Notes under the pieces: generated by a model
What the model saw: only the letters and a program-made list of their open reading frames with translations
What the model was told of the DNA's origin: nothing
Database searches by the model: none
In this document: positions 7,783 through 17,187 of the stretch, piece by piece
How positions within the stretch are numbered: position 1 is the stretch's first letter
Layout: each line of letters starts with the position of its first letter
Program-made: the position numbers and the translations under genes
Source: DATDAH01 sp963823495
GTDB taxonomy: Bacteria > Actinomycetota > Acidimicrobiia > Acidimicrobiales > DATDAH01
Assembly: GCA_963823495.1 (NCBI GenBank)
Contig: CAWGLV010000001.1
Span: forward strand, 3,100,001 to 3,164,000
Direction: 5' to 3'
DNA length: 64,000 nt

Positions 7783-8412
7783 TCACGCGGCGTCGGGGTC
7801 GCGCCGACCCGCTCGGGTGCTCAGGGCGCTGCCCGCCCGGAAGTACTGCAGTCCGGTGACCAGCGTCAGGACGACCGCGACACCGAGCAGGGTGGGAGCG
7901 AGCCATTCCGTCACGTCCTGGGCCCCGCCCGGCCAGAGCGCCATGCCCACCGCCAACGCCTGCACCAGGGTCTTCAGCTTGGCCCCCTTGGTCGCGGGGA
8001 TGGCCAGGCCACGGCGCCCGTACTGGATCCGCAACATGCTGACGGCCAGCTCCCGGGCCCCGATGAGCGCGACGGGCAGCCACCAGAAGACGTCGATGGC
8101 GACCAGCATCACCATGGCCCCGAACACCAGGACCTTGTCCGCCAGCGGATCCAGGAACGCACCGGAGCGGGTCGTGCCATGGCGGCGGGCGATCCAACCG
8201 TCCACCCCGTCGGTGGCGGCCAGCGCGACCCACAGCCAGAACGTGAGCCAGGTGGCCCCCTCGTCGGCGATGAGGCCGAACAACACCGGCGAGATCAGGA
8301 GGCGGGCGACGGTGACGAAGTTGGCGGGGGTGCGCAGGGCCGAGGGCCCGTAGCCCGGACCGTCGACCTCTGACCCGGACCCCCGCGCCGAACCGGCGTC
8401 CTGGCCGCTCAT
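7783..8412 (-). CDS. pgsA: CDP-diacylglycerol--glycerol-3-phosphate 3-phosphatidyltransferase
   Basis: Makes phosphatidylglycerol phosphate, the committed step to PG and cardiolipin, in the cytoplasmic membrane. The 209-residue protein has the CDP-alcohol phosphotransferase signature DG-x2-AR-x8-G-x3-D-x3-D in the segment DGVDGWIARRHG...GAFLDPLADK, and about four to five membrane helices. Start ATG overlaps the rimO stop as ATGA. The rimO-pgsA-cinA order is common in actinobacteria. Confidence 0.93.
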   Translation of the reverse strand: MSGQDAGSARGSGSEVDGPGYGPSALRTPANFVTVARLLISPVLFGLIADEGATWLTFWLWVALAATDGVDGWIARRHGTTRSGAFLDPLADKVLVFGAMVMLVAIDVFWWLPVALIGARELAVSMLRIQYGRRGLAIPATKGAKLKTLVQALAVGMALWPGGAQDVTEWLAPTLLGVAVVLTLVTGLQYFRAGSALSTRAGRRDPDAA

Positions 8413-9656
8413 GTCGCCACCAGGTCCGGGCCCAGGGACGCCGAGATCTCGACCGTCGCGAACTCCCCCACGGCGAGATCATCGGCCACCAGGACGACGC
8501 CGTCGATCTCGGGGGCCTCGCGATAGGTCCGCCCGACGCCCGCCTCGTCCACCAGGACCTCGACCCGGGATCCGACGAGGTCGGCCCGACGCTCGGCGGT
8601 GATGCGGTCCTGGAGCTCGCTCAGCTCCCGCAGCCGCTCGGCCATCAGCTCCGGGCGAACCGCCCCGTCCTGGGTGGCGGCCAGGGTGCCGTCCTCCTCG
8701 GAGAAGGAGAAGAAGCCACACCAGTCCAGGCGGACATCCTCCACGAAAGCGAGCAGTCGGTCGTGGTCCTCCTCGGTCTCGCCCGGGTAGCCGACGATGA
8801 AGTTGGACCGGAAGGTGGCGGCGGGCTCGCGCTCCCGAATCGAAGCGATGGTGGCCCGGAACCGCTCGTCGTCACCCCACCGCCGCATTCGTCGCAGGAG
8901 TGGTCGGGAGACGTGCTGGAGGGACAGGTCGAAGTACGGCACGCTCGTGGCCAGCACGGCGTCGATCAGCGCGTCGTCCAGGTCCGACGGGTAGAGGTAC
9001 AGCAGGCGGACCCGGTCCACCCGGGCCGCCACCTCGGCCACGAGGGGCACCAGCGCTTTGGCCCCCTGGCCCTGGTCGAGGCCGTAGCGAGCGAGATCCT
9101 GGGCCACGAGCACGATCTCGCGGGCCTGCAGGTCACCGACCTCGTCGAGGATCGACTCCGGGCGTCGGGAGCGTTGCGGTCCCCGGAAGCTCGGGATGGC
9201 ACAGAACCCACAGGCCCGGTCGCAGCCCTCGGCCACCTTGACATAGGCCCAGGGCGCGGTGGCCGGGGGACGGGGCAACTCCAGGAGGTCCAGGGACGGC
9301 ACCGCTGGGACCGAAGGCCCGCCCTTGCGGCCGATGGTCACCGGCACCCCGAAGGGGGCGACCAGGTCGACCTCGGGCAGCGCCTCGGCGAGTTCCTCGC
9401 GGTAGCGCTCGGCCAGGCAACCCGTCACCACGAGCTTGGCGCCCGGCGCCCGCCGGTCCGAGAAGGCCAGGATCGTGTCGATGGACTCCTGGCGGGCCTC
9501 CTCGACGAAGGCGCACGTGTTGACCACCACGAGGTCGGCGTCCGCGGGATCGTCGGCCGCGGTGTGACCCTCGGCCTCGAGCACCCCCACCAGCTTGTCG
9601 GTGTCGACCTGGTTCTTGGGACAACCGAGGGTCTCCACCCAGAACCGCGTCCCCAT
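8409..9656 (-). CDS. rimO: ribosomal protein uS12 methylthiotransferase RimO
   Basis: Radical-SAM enzyme that adds a methylthio group to the conserved Asp of ribosomal protein S12; paralogue of MiaB in this window. It shows TLGCPKNQVDTD at the N-terminus, VVNTCAFVEEARQES, VTGCLAERY, the radical-SAM motif GCDRACGFCAIPSFRG and a C-terminal TRAM-like domain. I take the ATG at 9656 (415 aa) rather than the in-frame GTG at 9677 because a -10-like TAGCCT (9665-9670) ends eight bases before the ATG and would overlap the longer reading. Coupled to pgsA by ATGA. Confidence 0.93.
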   Translation of the reverse strand: MGTRFWVETLGCPKNQVDTDKLVGVLEAEGHTAADDPADADLVVVNTCAFVEEARQESIDTILAFSDRRAPGAKLVVTGCLAERYREELAEALPEVDLVAPFGVPVTIGRKGGPSVPAVPSLDLLELPRPPATAPWAYVKVAEGCDRACGFCAIPSFRGPQRSRRPESILDEVGDLQAREIVLVAQDLARYGLDQGQGAKALVPLVAEVAARVDRVRLLYLYPSDLDDALIDAVLATSVPYFDLSLQHVSRPLLRRMRRWGDDERFRATIASIREREPAATFRSNFIVGYPGETEEDHDRLLAFVEDVRLDWCGFFSFSEEDGTLAATQDGAVRPELMAERLRELSELQDRITAERRADLVGSRVEVLVDEAGVGRTYREAPEIDGVVLVADDLAVGEFATVEISASLGPDLVAT

Positions 9657-9699
9657 GGGCTGCGAGGCTACCGGCACCCCCTGGGGGTGGGCCCGTGCC

Positions 9700-12073
9700 C
9701 TACTCGGCGTTGCCCTGGATCTCGTCCAGCTCGGTCTCGGTCATGAGCACGGCGCGGGCCTTGGAGCCCTCGGAGGGACCGACGACACCGCGCTGCTCGA
9801 GCAGGTCCATGATCCGCCCCGCCCGGGCGAAGCCCACCCGCAGCTTGCGCTGGAGCATGGAGGTCGAGCCGAGCTGGGAACGCACGACGAGGTCCATGGC
9901 GGCCAGGAGCAGGTCGTCGTCCGCGTCGCCTGCACCCGCGGCCCCACCGGAACCCCCGCCGACGTCGCCCTCGACACCCTCGACGTAGCTGACCTCAGGC
10001 GCCTGGCGGCGCCAGTGACCGACCACCCCGCGGACCTCCTCCTCGGTGACCCAGGCCCCCTGGAGGCGGTGCGGGATGCTGCTGTTGGCGTCGACCAGCA
10101 ACATGTCGCCCTGGCCGACCAGGCGCTCGGCCCCGGGCTGGTCGAGGATCACCCGGCTGTCGGCCAGGCTGGACACGGCGAAGGCCAGGCGGGCGGGAAC
10201 GTTGGCCTTGATGACACCGGTGATGACGTTGACCGACGGGCGCTGGGTGGCGATGACGAGGTGGATGCCGACCGCCCGGGCCTTCTGGGCGATGCGGCAG
10301 ATCGAGTCCTCGACGTCGCGGGCCGCCACCATCATCAGGTCGTTGAGCTCGTCGACCACGACCAGGATGTAGGGCAGTCGCTCGTAGGGCTGGTCGTTGA
10401 CATCGGGCTCGAGGTGGCCGGCATCGACGGCGGCGTTGTAGCCCCCGAGGTCCCGCACCCCCACCTTGTGGAGCACCTCGTAGCGGCGGTCCATCTCCCG
10501 GGTGGCCCACGCCAAGGCGTTGGCCGCCTTCTTCGGATCGACCACGACCTGGGTGAGCAGGTGGGGGAGGCGGTCGTACTGGCCCAGCTCGACCATCTTG
10601 GGGTCGACCAGGATCATGCGCACCTCGTCGGGTGTCGTGCGCATCAGCACCGAGGTGATGATCGAGTTGATGCAGGACGACTTGCCCGCCCCGGTGGCGC
10701 CGGCGATGAGGATGTGGGGCATCTTGGCCAGGTCCGACACGTGGGTCCGGCCCCCGATGTCGCGGCCCATCGGCACCGCGAGCGGGGTCCGGGCGGCCCG
10801 GGTCTCGGGCGCGGCCATCAGGTCACCGAGGGCGACGACCTCGCGCTTGATGTTGGGCACCTCGACCCCGATCGCCTGCTTGCCGGGGATCGGGGCCAGG
10901 ATGCGGACGTCCGGACTGGCCATCGCGTAGGCGATGTCCTTGTGGAGGCTGGTGACCCGGGCCACCTTCACCCCCGGGCCGAGCTCCAGCTCGAAGCGGG
11001 TGACGGTGGGGCCCACGACCATGCCGACGAGTCGGGTCGCCACGTCGTGCTCGGCCAGGGCGGCCTCGAGGCGGCGGCCGGTCTCCTCGACCATCCGCCG
11101 GTCCACGTCCTGTTTGCCCATGCGCTCCAGGAGCCGGGCGGGTGGCAGCTTCCAGGCCCCGCGGGGCGCGGGGGGCGGCCTCGGCGTCGTCGGGGGCGGG
11201 CTCGAGGGACCCGGAGGGAACGGGAACGGGCTCGGTCAGGTCGATGACCTCGCCCTCGTCCTCCTCGTCGGGCGCCGGCTCCACGAGGTCCTCCGCGTCC
11301 TGGTCGAAGAAGCCGCTCTGGACCTCGGGCTCGGCCCCGGCGTCCGCCTGCCCGCTCACCCGGAACAGCGAGTCGATGCCCTGCCGCAGCCCCCGGGCCA
11401 GCGGCGTCATCCCCGCACCGGCCCGGCGACCCAGCGCGTGCACCGACGCCCGGGTGCCGAGCACCAGGCCGAGCACGCCGATGGTGACCAGGGCGAGGAC
11501 GGCCCCGGTGGTGTCCAGGCCGGCGCTGAGGGGTCGGGCCACGGCCGCGCCCAGGACGCCGCCGGCCGCCACGAAGTCCTCGGCCGGCGCCCCCCACGGG
11601 GGCTCGCCCTGGCTGAGGTGCAACAGGCCCGTCAGGGCGATGGTGACGAGTGCCGCGGCCAGGGCCAGGCGGACCCCGAGCAGCGGGTCGTCGGTGCCCG
11701 GATCGTCCTCGTCGGGCGCATTGCGCAGCAGGAGGAACCCGAACACGATCAGCGCGGGCGGCACGAACCATCGCACGAGCCCGATGACGGCGCCGCTCGC
11801 CGTGTCCACGGCGTTGCCCGCCGGCCCGGCGATCCCGCCGTAGATGCCGAGGGCGCCCAGGACGCCGAGGGCGATGAGGAGGACACCGGCGAGGTCCCGG
11901 CCCCGGTCGCTGACCGCCATGCCGACCTTGCTGGGCGCCGGGGCCCTCCGGGCGGCCGGCTTGCGCGCCGGCGCCTTCTTGGTGCTCGACGTCGGGCGCT
12001 TGGCCCCGCGCCGGGACGAGGAGGTCCGTGACCGGGAGGCGCTCGACGGACGGGTGCGCGAGGAAGAAGCCAC
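9700..12073 (-). CDS. ftsK: DNA translocase FtsK, apparent +1 frame change between membrane and motor parts
   Basis: Septal DNA pump that moves chromosome ends through the closing division septum. The N-terminal part (start GTG 12073) has a basic leader, about four membrane helices and an acidic linker. The C-terminal part has the motor: WKLPPARLLERMG linker, Walker A AGATGAGKSS, Walker B YILVVVDEL, and a gamma winged helix at the end. The two parts are in different frames: the membrane frame must skip one base near 11157-11175, a stretch with runs C4, G4 and G6 on the plus strand. The switch fits a CCC-C codon exactly. As ftsK is normally needed for division, an indel in the assembly is the simplest reading; +1 frameshifting is the alternative. 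A -10-like TAGCGT lies ten bases before the GTG. Confidence 0.85.
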
Positions 12074-12288
12074 AGTGCCCCCAACGCTAACAGCAGCCCC
12101 AGGAGCAACACGGGACGGTTCGGGCCAGGGGCCTTCGGGGGCGGTGGCCCGCTGCTGGAGCCGGTTCGCCCCACCGTGGCCCACCGAGCGACGCGGTGGA
12201 GGCGCCGCCGAAGCCGCGCTGCGGACCGTTCGCCGACAGCGGCCCTGGGCCGCAGGAGCCGCGCGGGCGGCGACGAGGGACGGGGCCG

Positions 12289-12471
12289 TCAGCCGGTGGC
12301 GAAGACGCCGTGGTCGCGGCAGCGGGACTCATAGCCCGAGGGGCTCACATCCACCCGGGAGCGTCGGCCGCAGGTCGGGCAGAACCGTGGGGGGTCCAGG
12401 GCCCGGCGGCAGCCTTCGTCACATTCCGCGTTCGGGCGACCACAACCCGTGCAGAACAGCGGCGGATCCAG
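12289..12471 (-). CDS. bsaP: biotin synthase auxiliary protein BsaP
   Basis: Small 60-residue Cys-rich protein read directly from the sequence after bioB. Cysteines fall at about 7, 10, 17, 21, 31, 34 and 51; the segments ALDPPRFCPTCGRRSRVDV and SRCRDHG match the small protein that follows bioB in mycobacteria (BsaP, needed for activity of actinobacterial BioB). The frame opens only after a TGA at 12478-12480 and has no ATG, GTG or TTG before the first Cys pair, so the likely start is CTG at 12469-12471, one base after the bioB stop. Identity by context and pattern; the start is inferred. Confidence 0.8.
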   Translation of the reverse strand: MDPPLFCTGCGRPNAECDEGCRRALDPPRFCPTCGRRSRVDVSPSGYESRCRDHGVFATG

Positions 12472-12472
12472 G

Positions 12473-13471
12473 TCAGATCACCTTCGAGAGGGCACCGATC
12501 GGCATGCGCAGGTCCTCCAGCATCTGGAGGTCCTCCTCGGGCGAGCGGCCCAGGGTGGTCAGGTAGTTGCCCACGATCAGGGCGTTGATGCCCGAGGTCA
12601 GGCCCATGATCTGCAGCTCGCGCAGGGTGACCTCGCGGCCGCCGGCGTAGCGGAGGATCACGTCGGGCAGGGCGATGCGCAGGAGGGCGATCCAGCGGAT
12701 GGCCTCGAGGGCACCCACCAGCGGCCGGTCCCCCAGCGGCGTACCCGGGCGGGGGTTGAGGAAGTTGACCGGCACCTCGCAGGGCTCCACGGCCCGGAGT
12801 TCGGCGATCAGCTCCAGGCGCTGCTCGACCGACTCGCCCATGCCCAGCAGGACCCCACAGCACAGCTCCATCCCGTGGGCCCGCACGAGGCGACAGGTGG
12901 CGAAGCGCTCGTCCCAGCTGTGGGTCGTGACGATGCGGCCGAAGAAGCTCTCCGCCGTCTCCAGGTTGTGGTTGTACCGGTGCACACCGGCAGCGGCCAG
13001 GCGCTCGGCCTGCTCGGAGGTCAGGATCCCGGCGCTCACCGCGACGTTGATGCCGACCCGCTCCTCGACCAGGGGCACCAGCTCCTCGAGCCGGCTCATC
13101 GTGCGCTCGTCGGGCCCTTTGACAGCCAGCACGATGCAGAACTCCGTGGCGCCCAGGGCCTTGGTCTCCTCGGCCGCCTTCAGCACCTCGTCGGCGTCGA
13201 GGAAGGGGGTGGCCTGGACCGGGGTGTCGAACTGGGCCGACTGCGAGCAGAAGTTGCAGTCCTCGGGACAACCGCCGGTCTTGGCCGACAGGATCCCCTC
13301 GATCTCCACCGTGGGCCCGTTCCAGGCCAGGCGGACCTCGTGGGCCAGCGCCGCCAGGGCCGGCACCTGGTCATCGGGCAGGGCGGCGAGCGCCGCCAGC
13401 ACGTCCTCGGACACCGTCCGCCGCTCCTCGAGCAGGATCGTCCGGGCCTTCTCCAGCGGATCAGCCACCAT
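12473..13471 (-). CDS. bioB: biotin synthase BioB
   Basis: Radical-SAM enzyme inserting sulfur into dethiobiotin, the last step of biotin synthesis. From ATG 13471 it has 332 residues. The CxxxCxxC cluster motif GGCPEDCNFCSQSA is at residues 68-75; YNHNLETAESFF and FLNPRPGTPL are typical of the family and bind substrate and SAM. A -10-like TACGGT (13481-13486) lies nine bases upstream, suggesting a leaderless message, and an in-frame GTG further upstream is rejected. It is followed immediately by bsaP. No other bio genes are in the window. Confidence 0.95.
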   Translation of the reverse strand: MVADPLEKARTILLEERRTVSEDVLAALAALPDDQVPALAALAHEVRLAWNGPTVEIEGILSAKTGGCPEDCNFCSQSAQFDTPVQATPFLDADEVLKAAEETKALGATEFCIVLAVKGPDERTMSRLEELVPLVEERVGINVAVSAGILTSEQAERLAAAGVHRYNHNLETAESFFGRIVTTHSWDERFATCRLVRAHGMELCCGVLLGMGESVEQRLELIAELRAVEPCEVPVNFLNPRPGTPLGDRPLVGALEAIRWIALLRIALPDVILRYAGGREVTLRELQIMGLTSGINALIVGNYLTTLGRSPEEDLQMLEDLRMPIGALSKVI

Positions 13472-13530
13472 CGCCGCCGGACCGTACCCGTCACCCCCCG
13501 GCCGACCCCAACCCGCAGCGCGCCCCAACC

Positions 13531-13580
13531 ACGAAATTGCGTCGGTTGGTCACGCCCGGCGTGACCAACCGACGCCAGAT
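13531..13580. repeat. family A 3'-end hairpin, copy 2
   Basis: Perfect 18-bp arms GCGTCGGTTGGTCACGCC and complement around one base (13539-13575), flanked by CGAAATT on the left and CAGAT on the right, i.e. inverted relative to copy 1. It begins 43 bp after the rnj stop, between rnj and bioB. The mid-stem triplet is CGG/CCG where copy 1 has GAG/CTC: a compensatory change on both arms. Confidence 0.8.
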
Positions 13581-13617
13581 CAGCTGACCGCGGCCGGATA
13601 CCGCTCGAGGTGGCGGC

Positions 13618-15282
13618 CTAGGCCTCCATCACGACCGGGACGATCATCGGGCGGCGCTTGGTCCTGTCGCTGACGAACTTGCCCGCGGCCTTGCGCACGT
13701 GGCGCTGGAGGTTCTCGTGGTCGATGATCCCCTCCTTCTTGACCGTGTCCTTGACCGCCTTGCGGACGACGTCGGCGGCCTCGTCGAGCAGGTCTTCGGC
13801 CTCGGGGGCGTAGACCCAGCCCCGGGTCACGATCTCGGGGCCGGTGATGACCGCACCGGTCTTCATGTCCACGGTGACGATGACCACCACGACCCCCTCC
13901 TCGGCCAGGACCTTGCGGTCCCGCAGGACGCCGTCACCGACGTCGCCGACGGTGCCGTCGACATAGAGGTAACCGGCCGGCACGCCGTCGAGGCGACGGA
14001 TGCCCTTGTCCCCCAACTCGACGCGGTCGCCGTCCTCGCACAAGAGGACCCGGTCGGGGTCGACCCCCATCTGGGCGGCGATCTCGGCGTGAGCGGCGAG
14101 GTGTCGGTACTCCCCGTGGACGGGGATCATCCACTCGGGCCGGGTGACCGACAGGACGGTCTTCAACTCCTCCTGCTTGGCGTGGCCCGTGGCGTGGACG
14201 TCATGGAGGCCGGTGTGCACCACCTTGGCCCCGAGGCGGGTCAGGCCGTCGATGACCTTGGTGACACCGATCTCGTTGCCCGGGATGGGATGCGAGCTGA
14301 GGATGACGGTGTCGGTCTCCTGGATCTCCAGCCACCGGTTGTCACCCGAGGCCAGGCGGGCCAGGGCCGACATCGGCTCGCCCTGCGAGCCGGTCGAGAT
14401 CACACAGACCTCACCCGGAGGCAGGCTCTCGATGTCCTCGATGTCGATGAGCACCGAGTCGGGGATGCGCAGCACGCCCAGCTTGCGGGCCAGGGCCACG
14501 TTCTTCTTCATCGACAGCCCGAGCGTGGCCACCCGCCGACCGAAGGACTGGGCCGCGTCGGCGACCTGCTGCACCCGGTGGATGTGGGACGCGAAGCAGG
14601 TGACGATCAGGCGTCGGCCCTCGTGGGCGTGCATGACGTTGTAGAGCACGGCGCCGACCGAGGTCTCCGAACGGGAGTGGCCGGGCGAGTCGGCGTTGGT
14701 CGAGTCCGAGAGCAGCAGCCGGATGCCCTCGTTCTGGGCGATGGCGCCCATGACGCTGAGGTCGGTGAGGCGGCCGTCGACCGGGTTGAGGTCCAGCTTG
14801 AAGTCACCGGTGTGCAGGATCGTGCCCTGGGGCGTGTGGATCGCGGTCGCGAAGCCGTGGGGAACCGAGTGGGTCACGGGCAGGAACTCGCAGTCGAACG
14901 GACCGATCTGGGTCCGCTCGTTGTCGGCCACGACCCGGAAGTCGGTGCGGTCGACCAGCCCGGCCTCCTCGATGCGGTGTCGGGCCAGCCCGAGGGTGAG
15001 CTCCGAGCCGTAGATGGGGAACTTCAGCTCGCGGAGCAGGAAGGACAGGCCCCCGACGTGGTCCTCGTGGCCGTGGGTGGCGATGCAGCCCACGATCCGG
15101 TCGGCGTTCTCGCGCAGGTAGGTGAAGTCGGGCAGGACCAGGTCGATGCCGGGCATGTCGATGTCGGGGAACATGATCCCGCAGTCGAGGAGGACGATCT
15201 TGCCCTCGGACTCGATGCAGGCGCAGTTGCGGCCGATCTCCCCGAGGCCCCCCAGGAAGGTGATGTTGACGGGAGCGGCCAT
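13618..15282 (-). CDS. rnj: ribonuclease J
   Basis: Metallo-beta-lactamase-fold RNase with 5'-exo- and endonuclease activity in mRNA decay and rRNA maturation. The 554-residue protein has the HxHxDH zinc motif THGHEDHVGG near residues 70-75, the beta-CASP domain (DSTNADSPGHSRSE, STGSQGEPMSALARLA) and the C-terminal domain ending in RRPMIVPVVMEA. The ATG overlaps the dapA stop (TGATG), so it is coupled to dapA, an arrangement common in actinobacteria. A family A hairpin follows. Confidence 0.95.
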   Translation of the reverse strand: MAAPVNITFLGGLGEIGRNCACIESEGKIVLLDCGIMFPDIDMPGIDLVLPDFTYLRENADRIVGCIATHGHEDHVGGLSFLLRELKFPIYGSELTLGLARHRIEEAGLVDRTDFRVVADNERTQIGPFDCEFLPVTHSVPHGFATAIHTPQGTILHTGDFKLDLNPVDGRLTDLSVMGAIAQNEGIRLLLSDSTNADSPGHSRSETSVGAVLYNVMHAHEGRRLIVTCFASHIHRVQQVADAAQSFGRRVATLGLSMKKNVALARKLGVLRIPDSVLIDIEDIESLPPGEVCVISTGSQGEPMSALARLASGDNRWLEIQETDTVILSSHPIPGNEIGVTKVIDGLTRLGAKVVHTGLHDVHATGHAKQEELKTVLSVTRPEWMIPVHGEYRHLAAHAEIAAQMGVDPDRVLLCEDGDRVELGDKGIRRLDGVPAGYLYVDGTVGDVGDGVLRDRKVLAEEGVVVVIVTVDMKTGAVITGPEIVTRGWVYAPEAEDLLDEAADVVRKAVKDTVKKEGIIDHENLQRHVRKAAGKFVSDRTKRRPMIVPVVMEA

Positions 15283-16166
15283 CAGCGGGCCCCGAGACCG
15301 GTCAGGACGGCCTGGGCCGCATCATCGAGGCCGGCGGGATCCGGGCCGATCGGGGGACGGGTGGACCCGACCCGGAGGCCGAGGGTGCGCAGCAGGGCTT
15401 TGGTGGTCACAGCTTGAGGGGCTCCACCCCAGGTTTCGAAGTCGTAGGAGTCGAGCAGTCGGGCGTTCACCCGGCGGGCGGTGTCGATGTCGCCCTTGGC
15501 GTGGGCCGAGACCATCTCGGCGTGTTCGGCGGCGGACCAGTGGGCGGCCACGCCGATGACGCCGGTGCCCCCGATCGCCAGCAGGGGCAGGGTGAAGGCG
15601 TCGTCACCGCTGTAGAGATCGAAGCCGGCTGGGGCGTCGGCGACGAGGCGGGCCGAGACCCCCGGGTTCCCGGTGGCGTCCTTGACCCCGACCATCGTCG
15701 GGACCTCGCGGGCGAGGCGGACGAGGACCTCGGTGTCGACCTTGCGGCCGGCGCGCACGGGGATGTCGTAGATCAGGAAGGGCAGGTCGGTGGCCTCGCC
15801 CACCGCCCGGAAGTGCGCCTCCAGCCCAGCCTGGCTGGGCCGGTTGTAGTAGGGGGTCACGACCAGGAGGCCGTCGACCCCGGCCTCGGCCGCTCGGCGA
15901 CTGAGATCGATCGTGTGACGGGTGTCGTAACTGCCGGTCCCCGCGAGGACCGGGACCGTGACCGCCTCCCTGACCCCCGTCCACAGGCGGACCTTCTCGT
16001 CGTCGGACAGCGTCGGGGCCTCACCGGTGGTGCCGGCCAACACCAGGCCGTCGGCTCCCTGGTCGACCAGCCAGCGAGCCAGGGCGACCGCGGCGTCGAG
16101 ATCCAGCTCGAGGTCGTCGTCGAAGGGCGTGACCATGGCCACGAGCACCGAGCCGAAGCGTCCCAT
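15282..16166 (-). CDS. dapA: 4-hydroxy-tetrahydrodipicolinate synthase DapA
   Basis: Condenses pyruvate and aspartate semialdehyde in the lysine/diaminopimelate pathway; dapB lies 10 kb away in the same window. From ATG 16166 it has 294 residues. Visible: GTTGEAPTLSDDEK for pyruvate binding, VTPYYNRPSQAG with the catalytic Tyr, and GVKDATGNP with the Schiff-base Lys. The ATG overlaps the stop of the preceding gene (TGATG) and the stop overlaps rnj, so three genes are translated in tight coupling. Confidence 0.95.
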   Translation of the reverse strand: MGRFGSVLVAMVTPFDDDLELDLDAAVALARWLVDQGADGLVLAGTTGEAPTLSDDEKVRLWTGVREAVTVPVLAGTGSYDTRHTIDLSRRAAEAGVDGLLVVTPYYNRPSQAGLEAHFRAVGEATDLPFLIYDIPVRAGRKVDTEVLVRLAREVPTMVGVKDATGNPGVSARLVADAPAGFDLYSGDDAFTLPLLAIGGTGVIGVAAHWSAAEHAEMVSAHAKGDIDTARRVNARLLDSYDFETWGGAPQAVTTKALLRTLGLRVGSTRPPIGPDPAGLDDAAQAVLTGLGAR

Positions 16167-16798
16167 CAGGCCGCTCCGCCGGTCTCGGCGGCCCGCTCCA
16201 GGCCGAGCGTGGCCAGCAGGTCCTCGTGGAGCTCGAACCACACCGTGTGGTACGAGTCGGTCAGCGGCTTGTCGAACCAGGCGCCCTCGCCGCAGCGGAC
16301 GTGGTCGACCGCCCACTGGAGACGGGGGAGGTAGCCGGCGAAGCGGTCCAATGCCTCGGCCAGGGCGGCGACCACGGGGACGGCTCGCTCGTGGAGGTCA
16401 CTCAGGCGGGCCACGACCTCGGCGTCATAGGCGCCATCGGTGTGGTCGTTGAGGACGCCGTCGTGCAGCTGCCAGTCCGTGCAGACCTGGAGCAGGCCCG
16501 GGTTGAGGTCGCCGAAACGCTGGTAGAGGGCTTCGATCTCGGCCCGCACGCCGGTCGTGTCCAACTCGTCGGCCAGGCGCTTCTCGTGATCGGCCCGGCC
16601 CTGGGGGGTGAGCACCCATCCCGACACGTCGACGCCCTGCTTGCGGGTCACCAGGCCGTCGGTGGCGAAGGACTCCAGAGCCTGCACCACGGTGACGTCG
16701 TCGAGACCGGTGGTCTCGGCGAGCACGTCGGTCTCCGCGAAGCCCTTGAGGCGCAGCCCGTGCAGCACGACGGTGCCGGGCGCGGAGGAGTGGGCCAT
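16166..16798 (-). CDS. winged-helix transcriptional regulator-like protein
   Basis: 210 residues from ATG 16798. The first 90 resemble a MarR-like winged helix (VLHGLRLKGFAETDVLAETTG, ALESFATDGLVTRKQG, WVLTPQGRADHEKRL). The rest is alpha-helical with a conserved-looking LNPGLLQVCTDWQLHDG and DSYHTVWFELHEDLLATLG. Function unknown; I have seen this architecture only as an uncharacterised actinobacterial regulator. A -10-like TACGAT (16807-16812) lies eight bases before the ATG, which decides the start over the in-frame codon at 16825. First gene of the coupled set with dapA and rnj. Confidence 0.7.
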   Translation of the reverse strand: MAHSSAPGTVVLHGLRLKGFAETDVLAETTGLDDVTVVQALESFATDGLVTRKQGVDVSGWVLTPQGRADHEKRLADELDTTGVRAEIEALYQRFGDLNPGLLQVCTDWQLHDGVLNDHTDGAYDAEVVARLSDLHERAVPVVAALAEALDRFAGYLPRLQWAVDHVRCGEGAWFDKPLTDSYHTVWFELHEDLLATLGLERAAETGGAA

Positions 16799-16853
16799 GG
16801 ACCGCGATCGTACCGGGACCGCCACAGCGGCCTGGCGGACACCGCCTCAAGGC

Positions 16854-17187
16854 GCCGCAGCCTCGCGGTCCATGCTCCTGGGCGACCGGCCCGCTCGGCG
16901 ATCCCCACGCGATCTCAGCCCGCCTCGGCCGCAGCCTCGCGGTCCATGCTCCTGGCTCTTCGGCTCACGCCTCATCGCGCTGTCGCCCGGGGCCCCTACC
17001 CCAGGCGACCGGCCCGCTCGGCGATCCCCACGCGATCTCAGCCCGCCTCGGCCGCAGCCTCGCGGTCCATGCTCCTGGCTCTTCGGCTCACGCCTCATCG
17101 CGCTGTCGCCCGGGGCCCCTACCCCAGGCGACCGGCCCGCTCGGCGATCCCCACGCGATCTCAGCCCGCCTCGGCCGCAGCCTCGCG
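16854..17187 (-). repeat. tandem duplications of the 3' end of the diiron gene, stop codon included
   Basis: This fills the 362-bp gap between the diiron gene and the winged-helix gene. The sequence coding the last residues DREAAAEAG and its stop, with following spacer, is repeated head to tail: starts at 17174 (native), 17051, 16928 and 16854, i.e. units of 123, 123 and 74 bp. The last unit lacks an internal 49-bp block. Each extra copy carries a tiny open frame ATG-GAC-CGC...TGA coding MDREAAAEAG with AGGAG just before it. 123 is a multiple of three. I see no promoter or other gene here. Confidence 0.9.
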
